Positions 33,746 to 42,990 of a DNA stretch of 64,000 nt are shown piece after piece. The first letter of the stretch is position 1, and every line of letters starts with the position of its first letter. The stretch comes from Fundidesulfovibrio putealis DSM 16056 (lineage in GTDB: Bacteria > Desulfobacterota > Desulfovibrionia > Desulfovibrionales > Desulfovibrionaceae). Made by a program: the position numbers and the translations under genes. Below the pieces are notes generated by a model that saw nothing but the letters and a program-made list of their open reading frames with translations, had not been told where the DNA came from and made no database searches. The stretch lies in contig NZ_AUBQ01000016.1 of assembly GCF_000429325.1 (NCBI RefSeq), positions 1 through 64,000 of the forward strand, given 5' to 3'.

Positions 33746-34511
33746 CACGCATCCCCTCATCGAGTGTCTGAACCTGCGCAAACGCTTCGGCGAGCACGAC
33801 GCCCTGGACGACGTGTCCATGACCGTGTCGCGCGGCGAGAAAGTGGTCATCATCGGCCCCTCGGGTTCGGGCAAGTCCACCCTGCTTCGGGCCATGAATT
33901 TCCTGGAGACCATCGACGCGGGCGAGATCCGCTTCGAGGGCAGGAGCGCGGGATACAGGCAGGTGGGCGGCAAGCTCGTGCTGGACACGCAGCAGAACCT
34001 GTGCGCGCTGCGCACCCAGATCGGCATGGTGTTCCAGCAGTTCAACCTGTTCCCGCACATGACCACCCTGGGCAACGTGATGGAAGGTCCCGTCACCGTG
34101 CTTGGCCGCCCCAGGAACGAGGCGCGCGACCTGGCCATGGAGGTGCTCGGCAAGGTGGGCATGGCCGACAAGGCCGACCGCTTCCCGGCCACGCTCTCGG
34201 GCGGGCAGAAACAGCGCGTGGCCATCGCGCGGGCCTTGGCCATGCAGCCCAAGCTGATGCTTTTTGACGAGCCGACCTCGGCGCTGGACCCGGAACTGGT
34301 GGGGGAAGTGTTCGAGGCCATCAAGAAGCTGGCCTTCGAGGGAATGACCATGGTCATCGTCACGCACAACATGGGCTTTGCCCGCGAAGTGGCCGACACC
34401 GTGGCTTTCATGGAGGCCGGGCGCATCCTGCTGGCCGACCCGCCAGCGAAATTCTTCGGCTCCGACTGCGAGATGCCGCGCATCCGCTCCTTCATGGATA
34501 AGATCATGTAG
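33732..34511 (+). CDS. Amino acid ABC transporter ATPase (GlnQ/HisP-like)
   Basis: The 259-residue ATPase has Walker A IIGPSGSGKSTLLRAMNFLE, Q-loop VFQQFNLFPHMTTL, signature LSGGQKQRVAIARALAM, Walker B MLFDEPTSALDPELV and the H-loop VTHNMGFA. It energises the permease encoded upstream. Its last 8 bases overlap the convergent butyrate kinase gene. Confidence 0.95.
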   Translation: MSNADTHPLIECLNLRKRFGEHDALDDVSMTVSRGEKVVIIGPSGSGKSTLLRAMNFLETIDAGEIRFEGRSAGYRQVGGKLVLDTQQNLCALRTQIGMVFQQFNLFPHMTTLGNVMEGPVTVLGRPRNEARDLAMEVLGKVGMADKADRFPATLSGGQKQRVAIARALAMQPKLMLFDEPTSALDPELVGEVFEAIKKLAFEGMTMVIVTHNMGFAREVADTVAFMEAGRILLADPPAKFFGSDCEMPRIRSFMDKIM

Positions 34512-35604
34512 CGGCGGCGGGCTCCGGCGGATACGTCTGGACGGGCAGTTTGCCCGACAACGCAAGCTCCGCGCCACGGGCCATGGTCTCCATCTCTTCC
34601 AGCCCGGCCACCACGACCACCGGCCCCAGATAGGCGGTCAGGCGCGTCAGCTCGTGCGTCAGGCGTGTGCTGCGGGCCATCCCGCCTGTGAAAACCACCG
34701 CCTCCACCCGGCCTTCCAGGGCAGGGGCCATCGAAGCCACTGCCTTGGCGATAGCGTATACCATGGCCTCGAACACCTGCCGGACCTTTTCGTCGCCCGC
34801 GTCCATGCGCGCTTCCACCCGGCGCAGGTCGCTCTCGCCCAGGTGCGCCGCGAGCCCGGCCCGGCGCGTCAGCACCTCGCGCAACTGCGCGGGAGTGTAC
34901 ACCCCGTCCTCGATCAGCTTCAGCACCGGCAGAAGCGGCAGCGAGCCCGAGCGCTCGGGGCTCATGGGGCCTTCGCCGTCCAGGGCGTTGGTCACGTCCA
35001 CCACGCGCCCCTTCAGGTGCGCGCCCACGGAAATTCCCCCGCCCAGGTGGGCCACGATGAAGCGGCCCCGCTCGTAGTCGAGCCCAAGCCTGCGCGCTGC
35101 CTCGCGTGCGGCCCCGCGCTGGCCCAGCGCGTGGAAGATGCTGCGGCGCGGCGCTTCGGGCAGGCCGGTCAGGCGTGCGGCGTCCATCAGCTCGTCCGTG
35201 GCCACCGGGTCCACGATGAGCGCCGGGCATTCGAAAAGCTCCGCGAACTCGCGCGCCATGAAGGCCCCCAGGTTGCTGGCGTGATCCCCGTGCGCGGCCA
35301 CGCTCAGTTCGTCCAGCATGGCCTGGCTCACGGCGTAGACCCCGCCGGGGATGGGAGCCAGAAAGCCCCCGCGCCCGACCACGGCGTCCAGCCTGCCGAG
35401 CGCGGTCGGATCGCCCAGTTCGGCCTTCAGGCGCTCCACCCGGTGTTCCAGCTGGTCGATCACGCGTGCAAAGCGCCCCAGTTCGCTCCTGTCGTGGGCC
35501 AGTTCCACCTCAAGCAGGCATTTCCCGCCTTCGAAAAGAACAGCCTTGGTGGAGGTGGAGCCCGGATTTATGGTCAGGATTCGGTGCGTCATGCGGGTTG
35601 TCAT
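34504..35604 (-). CDS. buk: Butyrate kinase
   Basis: The 366-residue enzyme is an ASKHA kinase with the butyrate kinase order: ILTINPGSTSTKAVLFEGGK, FVGRGGFLAPIPGG-type segment, SNLGAFMAREFAE, FIVAHLGGGISVGAH and VVFTGGMARS. It makes ATP from butyryl phosphate, or runs in reverse to activate butyrate and related acids. No phosphotransbutyrylase gene is adjacent, so the partner must be elsewhere. Branched-chain or other short acids are possible substrates. Confidence 0.9.
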   Translation of the reverse strand: MTTRMTHRILTINPGSTSTKAVLFEGGKCLLEVELAHDRSELGRFARVIDQLEHRVERLKAELGDPTALGRLDAVVGRGGFLAPIPGGVYAVSQAMLDELSVAAHGDHASNLGAFMAREFAELFECPALIVDPVATDELMDAARLTGLPEAPRRSIFHALGQRGAAREAARRLGLDYERGRFIVAHLGGGISVGAHLKGRVVDVTNALDGEGPMSPERSGSLPLLPVLKLIEDGVYTPAQLREVLTRRAGLAAHLGESDLRRVEARMDAGDEKVRQVFEAMVYAIAKAVASMAPALEGRVEAVVFTGGMARSTRLTHELTRLTAYLGPVVVVAGLEEMETMARGAELALSGKLPVQTYPPEPAAAT

Positions 35605-35723
35605 CTCATATCCCCGAAATTTTTCAATAAGATGAATCAGATTATTTGCCGTTGCTGGCGGAGTCCTGACGATATAGTGTCATTCCAAGCTTTTCTGTCA
35701 CATTGCGACACGCGGGAGAATGC

Positions 35724-36257
35724 ATGAGCGAATCACGTAATCTCCCTGCGGGCGGCCTGTACGGACTCGCGGGAAGACTGAACCGGACGTTGGAAGTGGT
35801 CTGCGGCCTGTGCATGGCCGCCATGGTGGTCATCGTCTGGCTGGGGATTTTCTCCCGCTACACCGTGGACCTCGGTCTCACCTGGACGGAAGAGCTCTCG
35901 CGCTACGTGATGATCTGGGGCGCGCTGCTGGCGGTGCCCATCGGCGCCTACCGGCGCGAGCACATCGGGCTGGATCTCGTGTTCCGGCACTTCTCCCCCT
36001 CCATGCAACGCACGGTCCGCTTCGTCCTGGACCTCATTGGCGTCGCCTTCTTCCTGTTCCTCACCTGGTTCGGCATCGGCATGACCGTCAAGGGCGCGAG
36101 CCAGTTCGCCACCATCTTCCACATGAGCATGGCCGTGCCGTTCGCGGCGGTGCCGGTCTCCAGCATCCTGACCGCCTTCATGATCCTGGCCTCCATGGGA
36201 CACGCCAAGCACGAAGCCGAGGAATGCTCCCTGGCTGGAGGGACCCTCAATGATTAG
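35724..36257 (+). CDS. TRAP transporter small membrane subunit (DctQ-type)
   Basis: The 177-residue protein has four membrane helices and the DctQ marks FSRYTVDLGLTWTEELSRYV and GAYRREHIGLDL. It forms the transport unit with the large DctM subunit in the inner membrane. ATG 35724 (MSESRNLPAGGLYG) follows GGGAGA; the gene overlaps dctM-type by 8 bases. Confidence 0.92.
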   Translation: MSESRNLPAGGLYGLAGRLNRTLEVVCGLCMAAMVVIVWLGIFSRYTVDLGLTWTEELSRYVMIWGALLAVPIGAYRREHIGLDLVFRHFSPSMQRTVRFVLDLIGVAFFLFLTWFGIGMTVKGASQFATIFHMSMAVPFAAVPVSSILTAFMILASMGHAKHEAEECSLAGGTLND

Positions 36258-37530
36258 CGTCGCCATCGCCTTCATCGTGCTCATGTTCATCGGCCTGCCC
36301 ATCGGCTACGTGCTGGGCGTCACCGGCATTCTGGGGCTCTTGCAGATCGGCGGCGTGAACTTCATGGCCATGGCCCCCAAGCGCTACTTCGAGGGCCTGG
36401 ACCTGTTCACCTTCATGGCCATGCCCTTCTTCATCCTGGCGGGCGAGATCATGAACAAGTCCGGCATCACCCTGCGGCTGGTGGCCTTCACCGACGCCCT
36501 GGTAGGGCACATGCGCGGCGGCCTGGCCCACTCCAACATCGTGGCCTCCACCATCTTCGCGGGCATGACCGGGGCTGCCGTGTCCGACGCCGCCGCGCTT
36601 GGCAACACCCTGGTCCCGGCCATGGTCAGCCAGGGCTACACCCGGCCCTTCGCCTGCGCGGTGACGGTGGCCGGGTCCATCATCGGCCCCACCATCCCGC
36701 CCTCGAACCTCATGGTCATCTACGGCTCGCTCATGGGCGTGTCCATCGCCGGGCTGTTCGCGGCGGGCATCGTGCCCGGCCTCATGATCTGCGTGGCCTG
36801 CATGGCGGTCATCGCGTCGCTGGCGCGGAAACTCTGCCTGCCCAAGAGCCGCTCGCACTTCAGCCTGTGGGACATCTTCGTGTCCTTCAAGGCGTCCATC
36901 ATCCCGCTGCTCATGCCGGTTATCATCCTGGGCGGCATCCTCACCGGCATAGTCACCCCTACCGAAGCGGCGGCCATCGCCGTGATGTACGCCATCATCG
37001 TGGGCATGTTCGTGTTCCGCACCGTCACCCTGGGCGACGTGCTGGAGATGTGCATCCGCACGGCGCGGGTCACGGGCATCGTGTTCCTGATCATCGCGGC
37101 GGCGTCCATCCTCTCCTGGTGGATGACATTCGAACAGATCCCCCAGGCCATCGCAGCCTTCTTCTTCTCCATCTCCCGCGACCCCGTGATCATCAAGGCC
37201 CTGATCCTGGTCCTGCTGCTGTTTATCGGCATGATCCTGGACATCAACGCCGCGCTCATCATCCTGGCCCCGGTGCTGGGCACGCTGACCGCCTCCATCG
37301 GCATGGACCCGGTGCACGCGGGCATCATGATCGTCCTGTCCTTGAACATCGGTCTCATGACGCCGCCGGTTGGAGCTTGTCTGTTCGTTTTGTGCTCCAT
37401 CACCGGGGAGAAGCTCGAAAACATCGCCAAATCGCTCTGGCCGTTCATCATCGTGGAGGTGACGGTTCTCTTCATCATCACCTTCTGGACGGACCTGGCG
37501 ATGCTCGGACCACGGCTGCTGTTAAACTAG
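36250..37530 (+). CDS. TRAP transporter large membrane subunit (DctM-type)
   Basis: The 426-residue protein has about 12 membrane helices. DctM signatures are FTFMAMPFFILAGEIMNKSG, SNIVASTIFAGMTGAAVSDA, ACAVTVAGSIIGPTIPPSNL and LMTPPVGACLFV. It moves an organic acid or related anion with sodium. It lies between DctQ- and DctP-type genes in one operon. Confidence 0.95.
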   Translation: MISVAIAFIVLMFIGLPIGYVLGVTGILGLLQIGGVNFMAMAPKRYFEGLDLFTFMAMPFFILAGEIMNKSGITLRLVAFTDALVGHMRGGLAHSNIVASTIFAGMTGAAVSDAAALGNTLVPAMVSQGYTRPFACAVTVAGSIIGPTIPPSNLMVIYGSLMGVSIAGLFAAGIVPGLMICVACMAVIASLARKLCLPKSRSHFSLWDIFVSFKASIIPLLMPVIILGGILTGIVTPTEAAAIAVMYAIIVGMFVFRTVTLGDVLEMCIRTARVTGIVFLIIAAASILSWWMTFEQIPQAIAAFFFSISRDPVIIKALILVLLLFIGMILDINAALIILAPVLGTLTASIGMDPVHAGIMIVLSLNIGLMTPPVGACLFVLCSITGEKLENIAKSLWPFIIVEVTVLFIITFWTDLAMLGPRLLLN

Positions 37531-37563
37531 AACGAAACTTCAACCGCAAGAAGGATGGCAGGC

Positions 37564-38604
37564 ATGCGTAAACTCGTCTCGCTCTTATTGACCGCCGCCC
37601 TGGCCGTGATGTTCGTGCTGCCCGGAGCTGCCCTGGCCCAGAAAGTGATCAAGCTGCACCACCTGAACAAGGACGACCCCTTCGACAACTCCACCGGAGC
37701 CATGGCCCAGGTGTTCAAGTCCCTGGTGGAGGCGGGCACCAACGGCAAGGTGAAGGTGCAGACCTTCCCCAACTCGCAGCTGGGCAAGGACAACGAGGTG
37801 CTCCAGCAGGTGAAGGACAACGTCATCCAGTCCGGCATCTTCTCCGTGGGCGGCTTCGCGGCCATGTATCCGCCCATCGGCGTGCTGGACATCCCCTTCG
37901 CCTTCCCCAACATCTCCGCCACCTACGCCGTGCTGGACGGCCCCTTCGGCCAGAAGCTCTCCGCCGACATCACCAAGAAGACCGGCTTCAAGGTGCTGGG
38001 CTTTGGCGACTCCGGCGGCTTCTTCGCCTTCTCCAACTCCAAGAAGCCCATCAAGACCCCCGACGACCTGAAGGGCCTGAAGATCCGCACCATGGGCCTG
38101 GAAACTCACAAACGCATGGTTTCCGCCCTGGGCGGCCAGCCCGTGGCCATCGCCTGGGCCGAAGTCTACACCGCACTCCAGACCGGCGTGGCCGACGGGC
38201 AGATGAACCCCATCCCCATCATCGCCTTCGCCAAGTTCGACGAGGTGCAGAAGTATCTGACCCTCTCCGAGCACATCTTCGCCCCCTACGTGTGGGTCAT
38301 GAACCCCGAGTTCTACAAGTCCCTGACCCCGCAGGAGATGGACGTGGTCAACTACGCGGCCAAGTCCGCCATCGTGGCCGGACGCGGTCTGGCCCGCGTG
38401 ATTGAAGCCTCGGATCGCGGCTTGCCCGCCCTGGCCAAGAAGATGGAAGTCTACGCCCTGACCGCCGAGGAGAAGGCCAAGTTCCGCGAAGTGGCCGTGC
38501 CTGCCGTGAAGGCCTACATCAAGGAAGCCCTCGGACCCGAAGGCGAACAGCTGATGAACGACTTCCTGACCGCCATCGCCGAGTCCGAGAAGGCTGGCAA
38601 GTAG
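37564..38604 (+). CDS. TRAP transporter substrate-binding protein (DctP-type)
   Basis: The 346-residue protein has a signal peptide (MRKLVSLLLTAALAVMFVLP, cleavage near ALAQ) and DctP features: IKLHHLNKDDPFDNSTGAMA, the GLKIRTMGLETHKRMVSALG carboxylate-binding segment with Arg, and MNPEFYKSLTPQEMDVV. It is preceded by AAGAAGG at a good distance from ATG 37564, which is why the upstream ATG 37555 was not chosen. The family usually binds carboxylates; the exact ligand is unknown. Confidence 0.93.
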   Translation: MRKLVSLLLTAALAVMFVLPGAALAQKVIKLHHLNKDDPFDNSTGAMAQVFKSLVEAGTNGKVKVQTFPNSQLGKDNEVLQQVKDNVIQSGIFSVGGFAAMYPPIGVLDIPFAFPNISATYAVLDGPFGQKLSADITKKTGFKVLGFGDSGGFFAFSNSKKPIKTPDDLKGLKIRTMGLETHKRMVSALGGQPVAIAWAEVYTALQTGVADGQMNPIPIIAFAKFDEVQKYLTLSEHIFAPYVWVMNPEFYKSLTPQEMDVVNYAAKSAIVAGRGLARVIEASDRGLPALAKKMEVYALTAEEKAKFREVAVPAVKAYIKEALGPEGEQLMNDFLTAIAESEKAGK

Positions 38605-38964
38605 GGGAGAGGAGAGGCGCGGGGCTCCGCCCCGGACCCCGGCGGGCTCCGCCCTGTACCCGCCAGGGGAGAAGCCTCCCCTGGACCCGGCTTTCCGCTT
38701 CGCGTCGTGTGCAGGCTGGGCAGGGGGAGCGCGGGGGATACCGCCGGGAACGCCCAAAGCGGCTTATCCCGGCGGCCAGCCATCGCCGAAGACGGCGATT
38801 TCCAAGAATATAAGGCCTGGAGCGCGGTTCGCGCTTCAGGCCTTTATTGTTAGAAGTGACGATATGTTACGCGAAGCTAACTGAGGGTCCAGGGGGATCA
38901 TCCCCCTGGCGGGAGAGTGCAGAGAGGGCGGAGCCCTCTTTGCCCGCCGGAGGCCTTCTCCTCC
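38605..38964. repeat. GC-rich intergenic repeat cluster after the TRAP operon
   Basis: This 360-base gap has no gene but several short inverted repeats: GGGGCTCCGCCCC near 38622, CCAGGGGAGAAGCCTCCCCTGG at 38662-38683, AAGGCCTGGAGCGCG...CGCGCTTCAGGCCTT at about 38812-38843 (a likely terminator), and CCAGGGGGATCATCCCCCTGG at 38889-38909, with GCCGGAGGCCTTCTCC at its end. The last resembles the tail of the 54-base dispersed repeat. Confidence 0.6.
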
Positions 38965-40002
38965 TTACATTCCCGCCATCACGCCGCGCAGCGCCTGGAC
39001 GAACGCCAGCACGTCCTGCTCGGTGGTGTCGAACGAGCACATCCAGCGCACTTCGGGCGCGTCGGCCTGCGAGGCGTTCCACACGTAGAAGAAATAGCGC
39101 TCCTGAAGCGCGGCCACGGCCTTGGCCGGGATGCGCGCGAACACGGCGTTGGTGTCCACGGGGCGGGTGAGCGTGACGCCTGGGACGGCAGCGGCCTCGC
39201 GCGCCAGCAGCCGGGCCATGGCGTTGGCGTTTTGGGCGTTGGAAAGCCACAGCGAGTCGGCGAGGAGGGCGGAAAACTGCGCGGAGATGAAGCGCATCTT
39301 GGAGGCCAGTTGCATGGCCTGCTTGCGCTGGTAGCGGAATTCGCTGGCCAGTTCGGGCCGGAAGAAGACCACGGCCTCCCCGAACATCATGCCGTTCTTG
39401 GTGCCGCCGCAGCTCAGCACGTCCACGCCGCAGTCGCGGCTGACGGCGGCCAGGCTCAGGTTCAGCGCGGCGGCGGCGTTGCCGATGCGCGCGCCGTCCA
39501 TGTGCAGGAACATGCCGTGCTGATGGGCGAAATCGGCCAGGGCCAATATTTCCTGGGGGAGGTAGACGGTGCCCAGTTCCGTGGACTGAGTGATGGAAAT
39601 GACGCGCGGCTGGTTGTGGTGCTCGTTGCCCAGGTCGTTCAGGAAGGGGCGCACGTCGTCCGGCGTGAGCTTGCCGTCCGTGCCGGGGCAGGTGAGCAGC
39701 TTGCAGCCCAGCATGCGCTCAGGCGCGCCGCACTCGTCCACGTTGATGTGGGCGGTTCTGGCGCAGATGACCGCGTGGTGCGAGCGGGTGAGGGCGTTCA
39801 GGGAAAGGACGTTGGCGGCGGTTCCCAGGAACACGAAGAAGGTCTGGGCGTCCGGGCCGAATTCGGTGCGGAAGGAGTCCTGTGCGGCCTCGGTCCAGGG
39901 GTCCGCGCCGTAGCCCACGGCGTGGCCGGTGTTGGCCTTGGCGATGGCGGCGAGGACGGCGGGATGGACGCCGGAATTGTTGTCGCTGGCGAAGCTGTGC
40001 AT
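38965..40002 (-). CDS. ltaE: Low-specificity L-threonine aldolase
   Basis: The 345-residue PLP enzyme matches the beta-eliminating lyase family: SFASDNNSGVHPAVLAAIAK at the start, MFLHMDGARIGNAAAAL with the Asp that holds the PLP ring nitrogen, and LSCGGTKNGMMFGEAVVFF with the PLP lysine in GGTKNG. It cleaves L-threonine or allo-threonine to glycine and acetaldehyde. It stands alone between the repeat cluster and the HD-GYP gene. Confidence 0.9.
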   Translation of the reverse strand: MHSFASDNNSGVHPAVLAAIAKANTGHAVGYGADPWTEAAQDSFRTEFGPDAQTFFVFLGTAANVLSLNALTRSHHAVICARTAHINVDECGAPERMLGCKLLTCPGTDGKLTPDDVRPFLNDLGNEHHNQPRVISITQSTELGTVYLPQEILALADFAHQHGMFLHMDGARIGNAAAALNLSLAAVSRDCGVDVLSCGGTKNGMMFGEAVVFFRPELASEFRYQRKQAMQLASKMRFISAQFSALLADSLWLSNAQNANAMARLLAREAAAVPGVTLTRPVDTNAVFARIPAKAVAALQERYFFYVWNASQADAPEVRWMCSFDTTEQDVLAFVQALRGVMAGM

Positions 40003-40107
40003 GGTGATCCCCTCGGCATGTCTGGCGATCAGGCTGCCTAATCGAGACCGGGGCCGGGCGCAAGATGCGTGTGGCTGGAGGCGGCGGAAATCGGGTGCGA
40101 GGGGAGG

Positions 40108-41850
40108 CTAGCGCGGGGCGATTGAGAGGATGGCGTCGAAATCCTGGTGCATGTCCATGTTCTGGGAATCTTCCTCGATCTGCTCGATGTGTTGCGCCAT
40201 GAGGTTCACCAGGTGCCTGTCCAGCTTGCCTTGTTCGGCTTCGTCCTCCAGCACCAGCAGGGCCTTGGCCCTGGGCAGGGCGGGCTTGTAGTGCCGCTCC
40301 ATGGTGACGGCGTCGTAGATGTCCACGATCATGAGGATGCGGGTTATGAGCGAGATCTCGTCGCCCTTGAGTCCGGAAGGGTAGCCTGAGCCATCCAGGC
40401 GCTCGTGGTGCTGGAAGATGGCGTCCAGGAGGTTCTGCATGTTGCGGGGGAAGGGGATGTGCTGGAGGATGCGGAAGCTTTCGGTGGGGTGGCGTTCTAT
40501 CTCGCGTCGTTCCTCAGGCAGGAGGTTCCCCCGTGCCACCATGAGGGCCATGGCTTCCTCGTCGGTGAGCACCGGCATCAGCTGTCCGTAGACGCTGATC
40601 TCCTGCTGCCCTATCTCCATCACCAGGGCGGCGTCGTCGCGGCTTATGGTGTCGGAGCGATTGATGCGGCGCAGGCGTTCGAAGTTGTTCTTCCAGGGCG
40701 CCCCGATCACCTCGGAGTGCAGGGCCATGCGCATGCCGATGACCTGCATGTGGGAGTCTGGCAGGCGCGACGCCTTGGTGAGCACCTGTTCGCGCACGCC
40801 GATCTTGCCCACGTCGTGCAGCAGGCCCGCGTAAAAGATTTCCGCCAGCCCATTGCCGTCGAAGGCGACGTCCTTGAAGCGGGAGTCGTCCTGATGGACC
40901 ACCTTGCCCAGGGCCACGGCCAGCCGGGCCACGCGGTGGGAGTGCCCGGCGGTGAAGGGGTCGCGTGCGTCGATGGCGGTGGCCAGCGCCTGGAGCAGGG
41001 CCTTCATCAGGGTCTGGATGCTCTCGAAGTGCACGGCGTTGCCCATGGCGGTTCCGGCCACGGAGGCCAGCGTGGTGACGTACTGCAGGTGGGAGGCTTC
41101 CACCGGGATGTCGCGCGCGCTGGCCAGGATGAGCGCCCCCACGCGCGAGTCGGCGGCCACGATGGGCATGGCCAGGAGCGACTTCAGGCCGGGGACCTCG
41201 TCATGCCAGCGGGAATCTGCGGAGAGGTCGCTTATGATCTCGCCTTTGCCGCTGCGCATGATGTCGGCGAAGAACGGCCCGGAGAGGATGCGTTCCAGCT
41301 GGTGCGCGCCTGCGGGGCCGAAGGATGCGATGGGCGAGGGGTCCTCGTTGTCGTTGTCGCGCAGGAAGAGCATGCCCATTTCCATGGGAAGCGCGCCGGA
41401 CTGGCATTCGGCAAGCAGGGCGCGACCGACCTCGCGCAGGCGCAGCGATGTGTTCAGGCCCACGGTGGCCCGGTGCAGCAGGGAGAGCTCCCGGTATTTC
41501 TGCAGGGTGTCCGTGGCCAGGGCGCGCCGGGCTTCGTCCTGCTTGAGGAGCATCTCCAGGCTCTGGGCCAGGAAGTCCGCCACCAGCTGGACGTTCTGGA
41601 CCGCGAAATGGCCGCCCGTGGCCTGGGTCGGAGCCACGACCACATGTCCGGCGGGCTGGCCGGTTGTGGAGAAGGACGAGCTGAAGCGCAAAGCTCCGGG
41701 CTGATCCAGATGGTCGTCCTCGATGCCCAGGCCCGCGAGAAGTCTGCCGCCCTGGACGATGCCCACGCCCCAACCTGGGTCGAGGAGCGCCTTGGCCTTG
41801 GCGAACAGGGGCGAAAGATCGTTGTTTCTGAGAAATCTGCGTAAAACCAT
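40108..41850 (-). CDS. GAF/HD-GYP domain protein (probable c-di-GMP phosphodiesterase)
   Basis: The 580-residue soluble protein has a sensory N-terminus, a GAF domain (about 125-275, including LLHRATVGLNTSLRLREVGR) and a C-terminal HD-GYP domain with HD at 345-346 (LLHDVGKIG) and HHERLDGSGYP at 481-491. These motifs are intact, so cleavage of cyclic di-GMP is expected. A 60-residue insert between the HD and GYP halves (about 385-440) is longer than usual. A receiver-domain protein is encoded 23 bases downstream. Confidence 0.88.
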   Translation of the reverse strand: MVLRRFLRNNDLSPLFAKAKALLDPGWGVGIVQGGRLLAGLGIEDDHLDQPGALRFSSSFSTTGQPAGHVVVAPTQATGGHFAVQNVQLVADFLAQSLEMLLKQDEARRALATDTLQKYRELSLLHRATVGLNTSLRLREVGRALLAECQSGALPMEMGMLFLRDNDNEDPSPIASFGPAGAHQLERILSGPFFADIMRSGKGEIISDLSADSRWHDEVPGLKSLLAMPIVAADSRVGALILASARDIPVEASHLQYVTTLASVAGTAMGNAVHFESIQTLMKALLQALATAIDARDPFTAGHSHRVARLAVALGKVVHQDDSRFKDVAFDGNGLAEIFYAGLLHDVGKIGVREQVLTKASRLPDSHMQVIGMRMALHSEVIGAPWKNNFERLRRINRSDTISRDDAALVMEIGQQEISVYGQLMPVLTDEEAMALMVARGNLLPEERREIERHPTESFRILQHIPFPRNMQNLLDAIFQHHERLDGSGYPSGLKGDEISLITRILMIVDIYDAVTMERHYKPALPRAKALLVLEDEAEQGKLDRHLVNLMAQHIEQIEEDSQNMDMHQDFDAILSIAPR

Positions 41851-41873
41851 GGGACGCGACTTCGGGCGCGTTG

Positions 41874-42263
41874 TCAGCGGGGGATGCCCAGCAGGGTTCG
41901 GGCGGTAGCGAGAACCTCGTCGGGGTCGAAGGGCTTGGTCATGTAGTGGCGGGCTCCCAGTTCCAGGCCCTGGCGCCTGTCGACTTCCTGGCCTTTGGCC
42001 GTCAGCAGCACGATCTGGAGCGAGCCCGAGAGCGTGGGATCGTCCTTGATGCGGCGGCAGACCTCGTATCCGTTCAATTTGGGCATCATGATGTCCAGGA
42101 AGACCACGTCGGGTTTTTCCCGCTTGATGAGCGAGAGCCCCTCTTCGCCGTTGGAGGCGGAAAGGATGGTCACGCCGTGCTCTTCTTCCAGATCCTCAAG
42201 CGTCTGCTCGAGGAGCATGCGGATATGTATTTCGTCGTCAACGATGAGAATCTTGCCGGGCAT
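41874..42263 (-). CDS. Single-domain response regulator (receiver)
   Basis: The 129-residue protein is one CheY-like domain: KILIVDDEIHIRMLLEQTLE with the acidic pair, VVFLDIMMPKLNGYE with the phospho-acceptor Asp, and VLLTAKGQEVDR with the conserved Thr and a Lys further on (MTKPFDPDE). There is no output domain. It lies just downstream of the HD-GYP gene and probably signals to it or to a kinase elsewhere. Confidence 0.92.
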   Translation of the reverse strand: MPGKILIVDDEIHIRMLLEQTLEDLEEEHGVTILSASNGEEGLSLIKREKPDVVFLDIMMPKLNGYEVCRRIKDDPTLSGSLQIVLLTAKGQEVDRRQGLELGARHYMTKPFDPDEVLATARTLLGIPR

Positions 42264-42403
42264 CAGAGCTCCAGAGCATGCAGGTGCGTCGCGATCGGGC
42301 ACTCATACGCCAATTGTTTCGGGAGGTGAAGTGCAACGATGCCAGGATGCGGAGGGACGGTGGAGAAGGGCGGCGGACTGGCCGCCGCCCTGGAGTGCAT
42401 AAA

Positions 42404-42725
42404 CTATTGGGAGCAGGAGCCGGAGGAGCAGGAGCCGGAAGAGCATCCGCCGCCGCCGAGTTCCAGGCTCGAATTGACCTGGAAGCCCATGTAGGACAGG
42501 TCCACGGTGATGGGCTGGGCCTTGGTCATGAGTTCCTTATCCACCACGAAGGAGTAGCCGTCCGCATCGAAAACATCATCGGTATCTTTTGGCTCGTCCA
42601 GAGCCAATGCCAGCCGGGGGCCAGCTCAGCCGCCGGAAGAGAGGTACACGCGGATGGGGGATTTCTCCTTGTCCGCGAAGTACGAATCCAGCTGCTTCTT
42701 TGCAGCTTCGGTCAGGGTAAACATT
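42404..42725 (-). CDS. HesB/IscA-like putative selenoprotein (in-frame UGA; 1-base frameshift in the sequence)
   Basis: ATG 42725, after AGGAGG, begins MFTLTEAAKKQLDSYFADKE. The protein then continues as IRVYLSSGG-U-AGPRLALALDEPKD, where U is a TGA codon at 42626-42628, down to TAG at 42404 and a C-terminus GGGGCSSGSCSSGSCSQ. The paralogue at 42991 has Cys at the U position (SSGSCAGP). A stem-loop that fits a bacterial SECIS lies 18 bases after the UGA. HesB-like selenoproteins are a known family. In this sequence the ATG frame and the UGA frame differ by one base: a run of six G (42656-42661) where five would keep the frame. This is either an assembly or sequencing error or a true frameshift. 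Confidence 0.75.
42589..42607 (-). promoter_or_regulatory. Candidate bacterial SECIS element
   Basis: In the mRNA, UUGGCUC pairs perfectly with GAGCCAA around the loop UGGAC, 18 bases downstream of the UGA at 42626-42628. A G in the first two loop positions and this distance agree with the bSECIS rules for selenocysteine insertion. Confidence 0.65.
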
Positions 42726-42887
42726 GGAGCCTCCTGAGATGATAAAAGTCAATCTGATAGGTAAGCTCAGAGGTCGTCTTTGTCAAATGCGAGATTTATC
42801 TATAGTTGAAAGAGGCAGTGGTAATAACGGCTGAAGGCGAGTTGCTTTGGAAGTACGGCGCCCGGTTCAGCGCTGCGCGAACCATCA

Positions 42888-42931
42888 GCGGCGATGCGTC
42901 CCACCCGTTGCCGGTAGGGACGCATCGCCGC
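42888..42931 (-). terminator. Long hairpin between the two HesB-like genes
   Basis: Perfect 15-base arms GCGGCGATGCGTCCC and GGGACGCATCGCCGC enclose ACCCGTTGCCGGTA. It follows the cysteine paralogue by 60 bases and precedes the promoter side of the selenoprotein gene. It lacks a U tract, so it could also be a protein-binding or mRNA-stabilising element. Confidence 0.5.
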
Positions 42932-42990
42932 AAACGTTCAAAACTGTTGTGAAGTGTCGCCGGTGGCGAGGCCAGGGGGAACGTTTCGGA

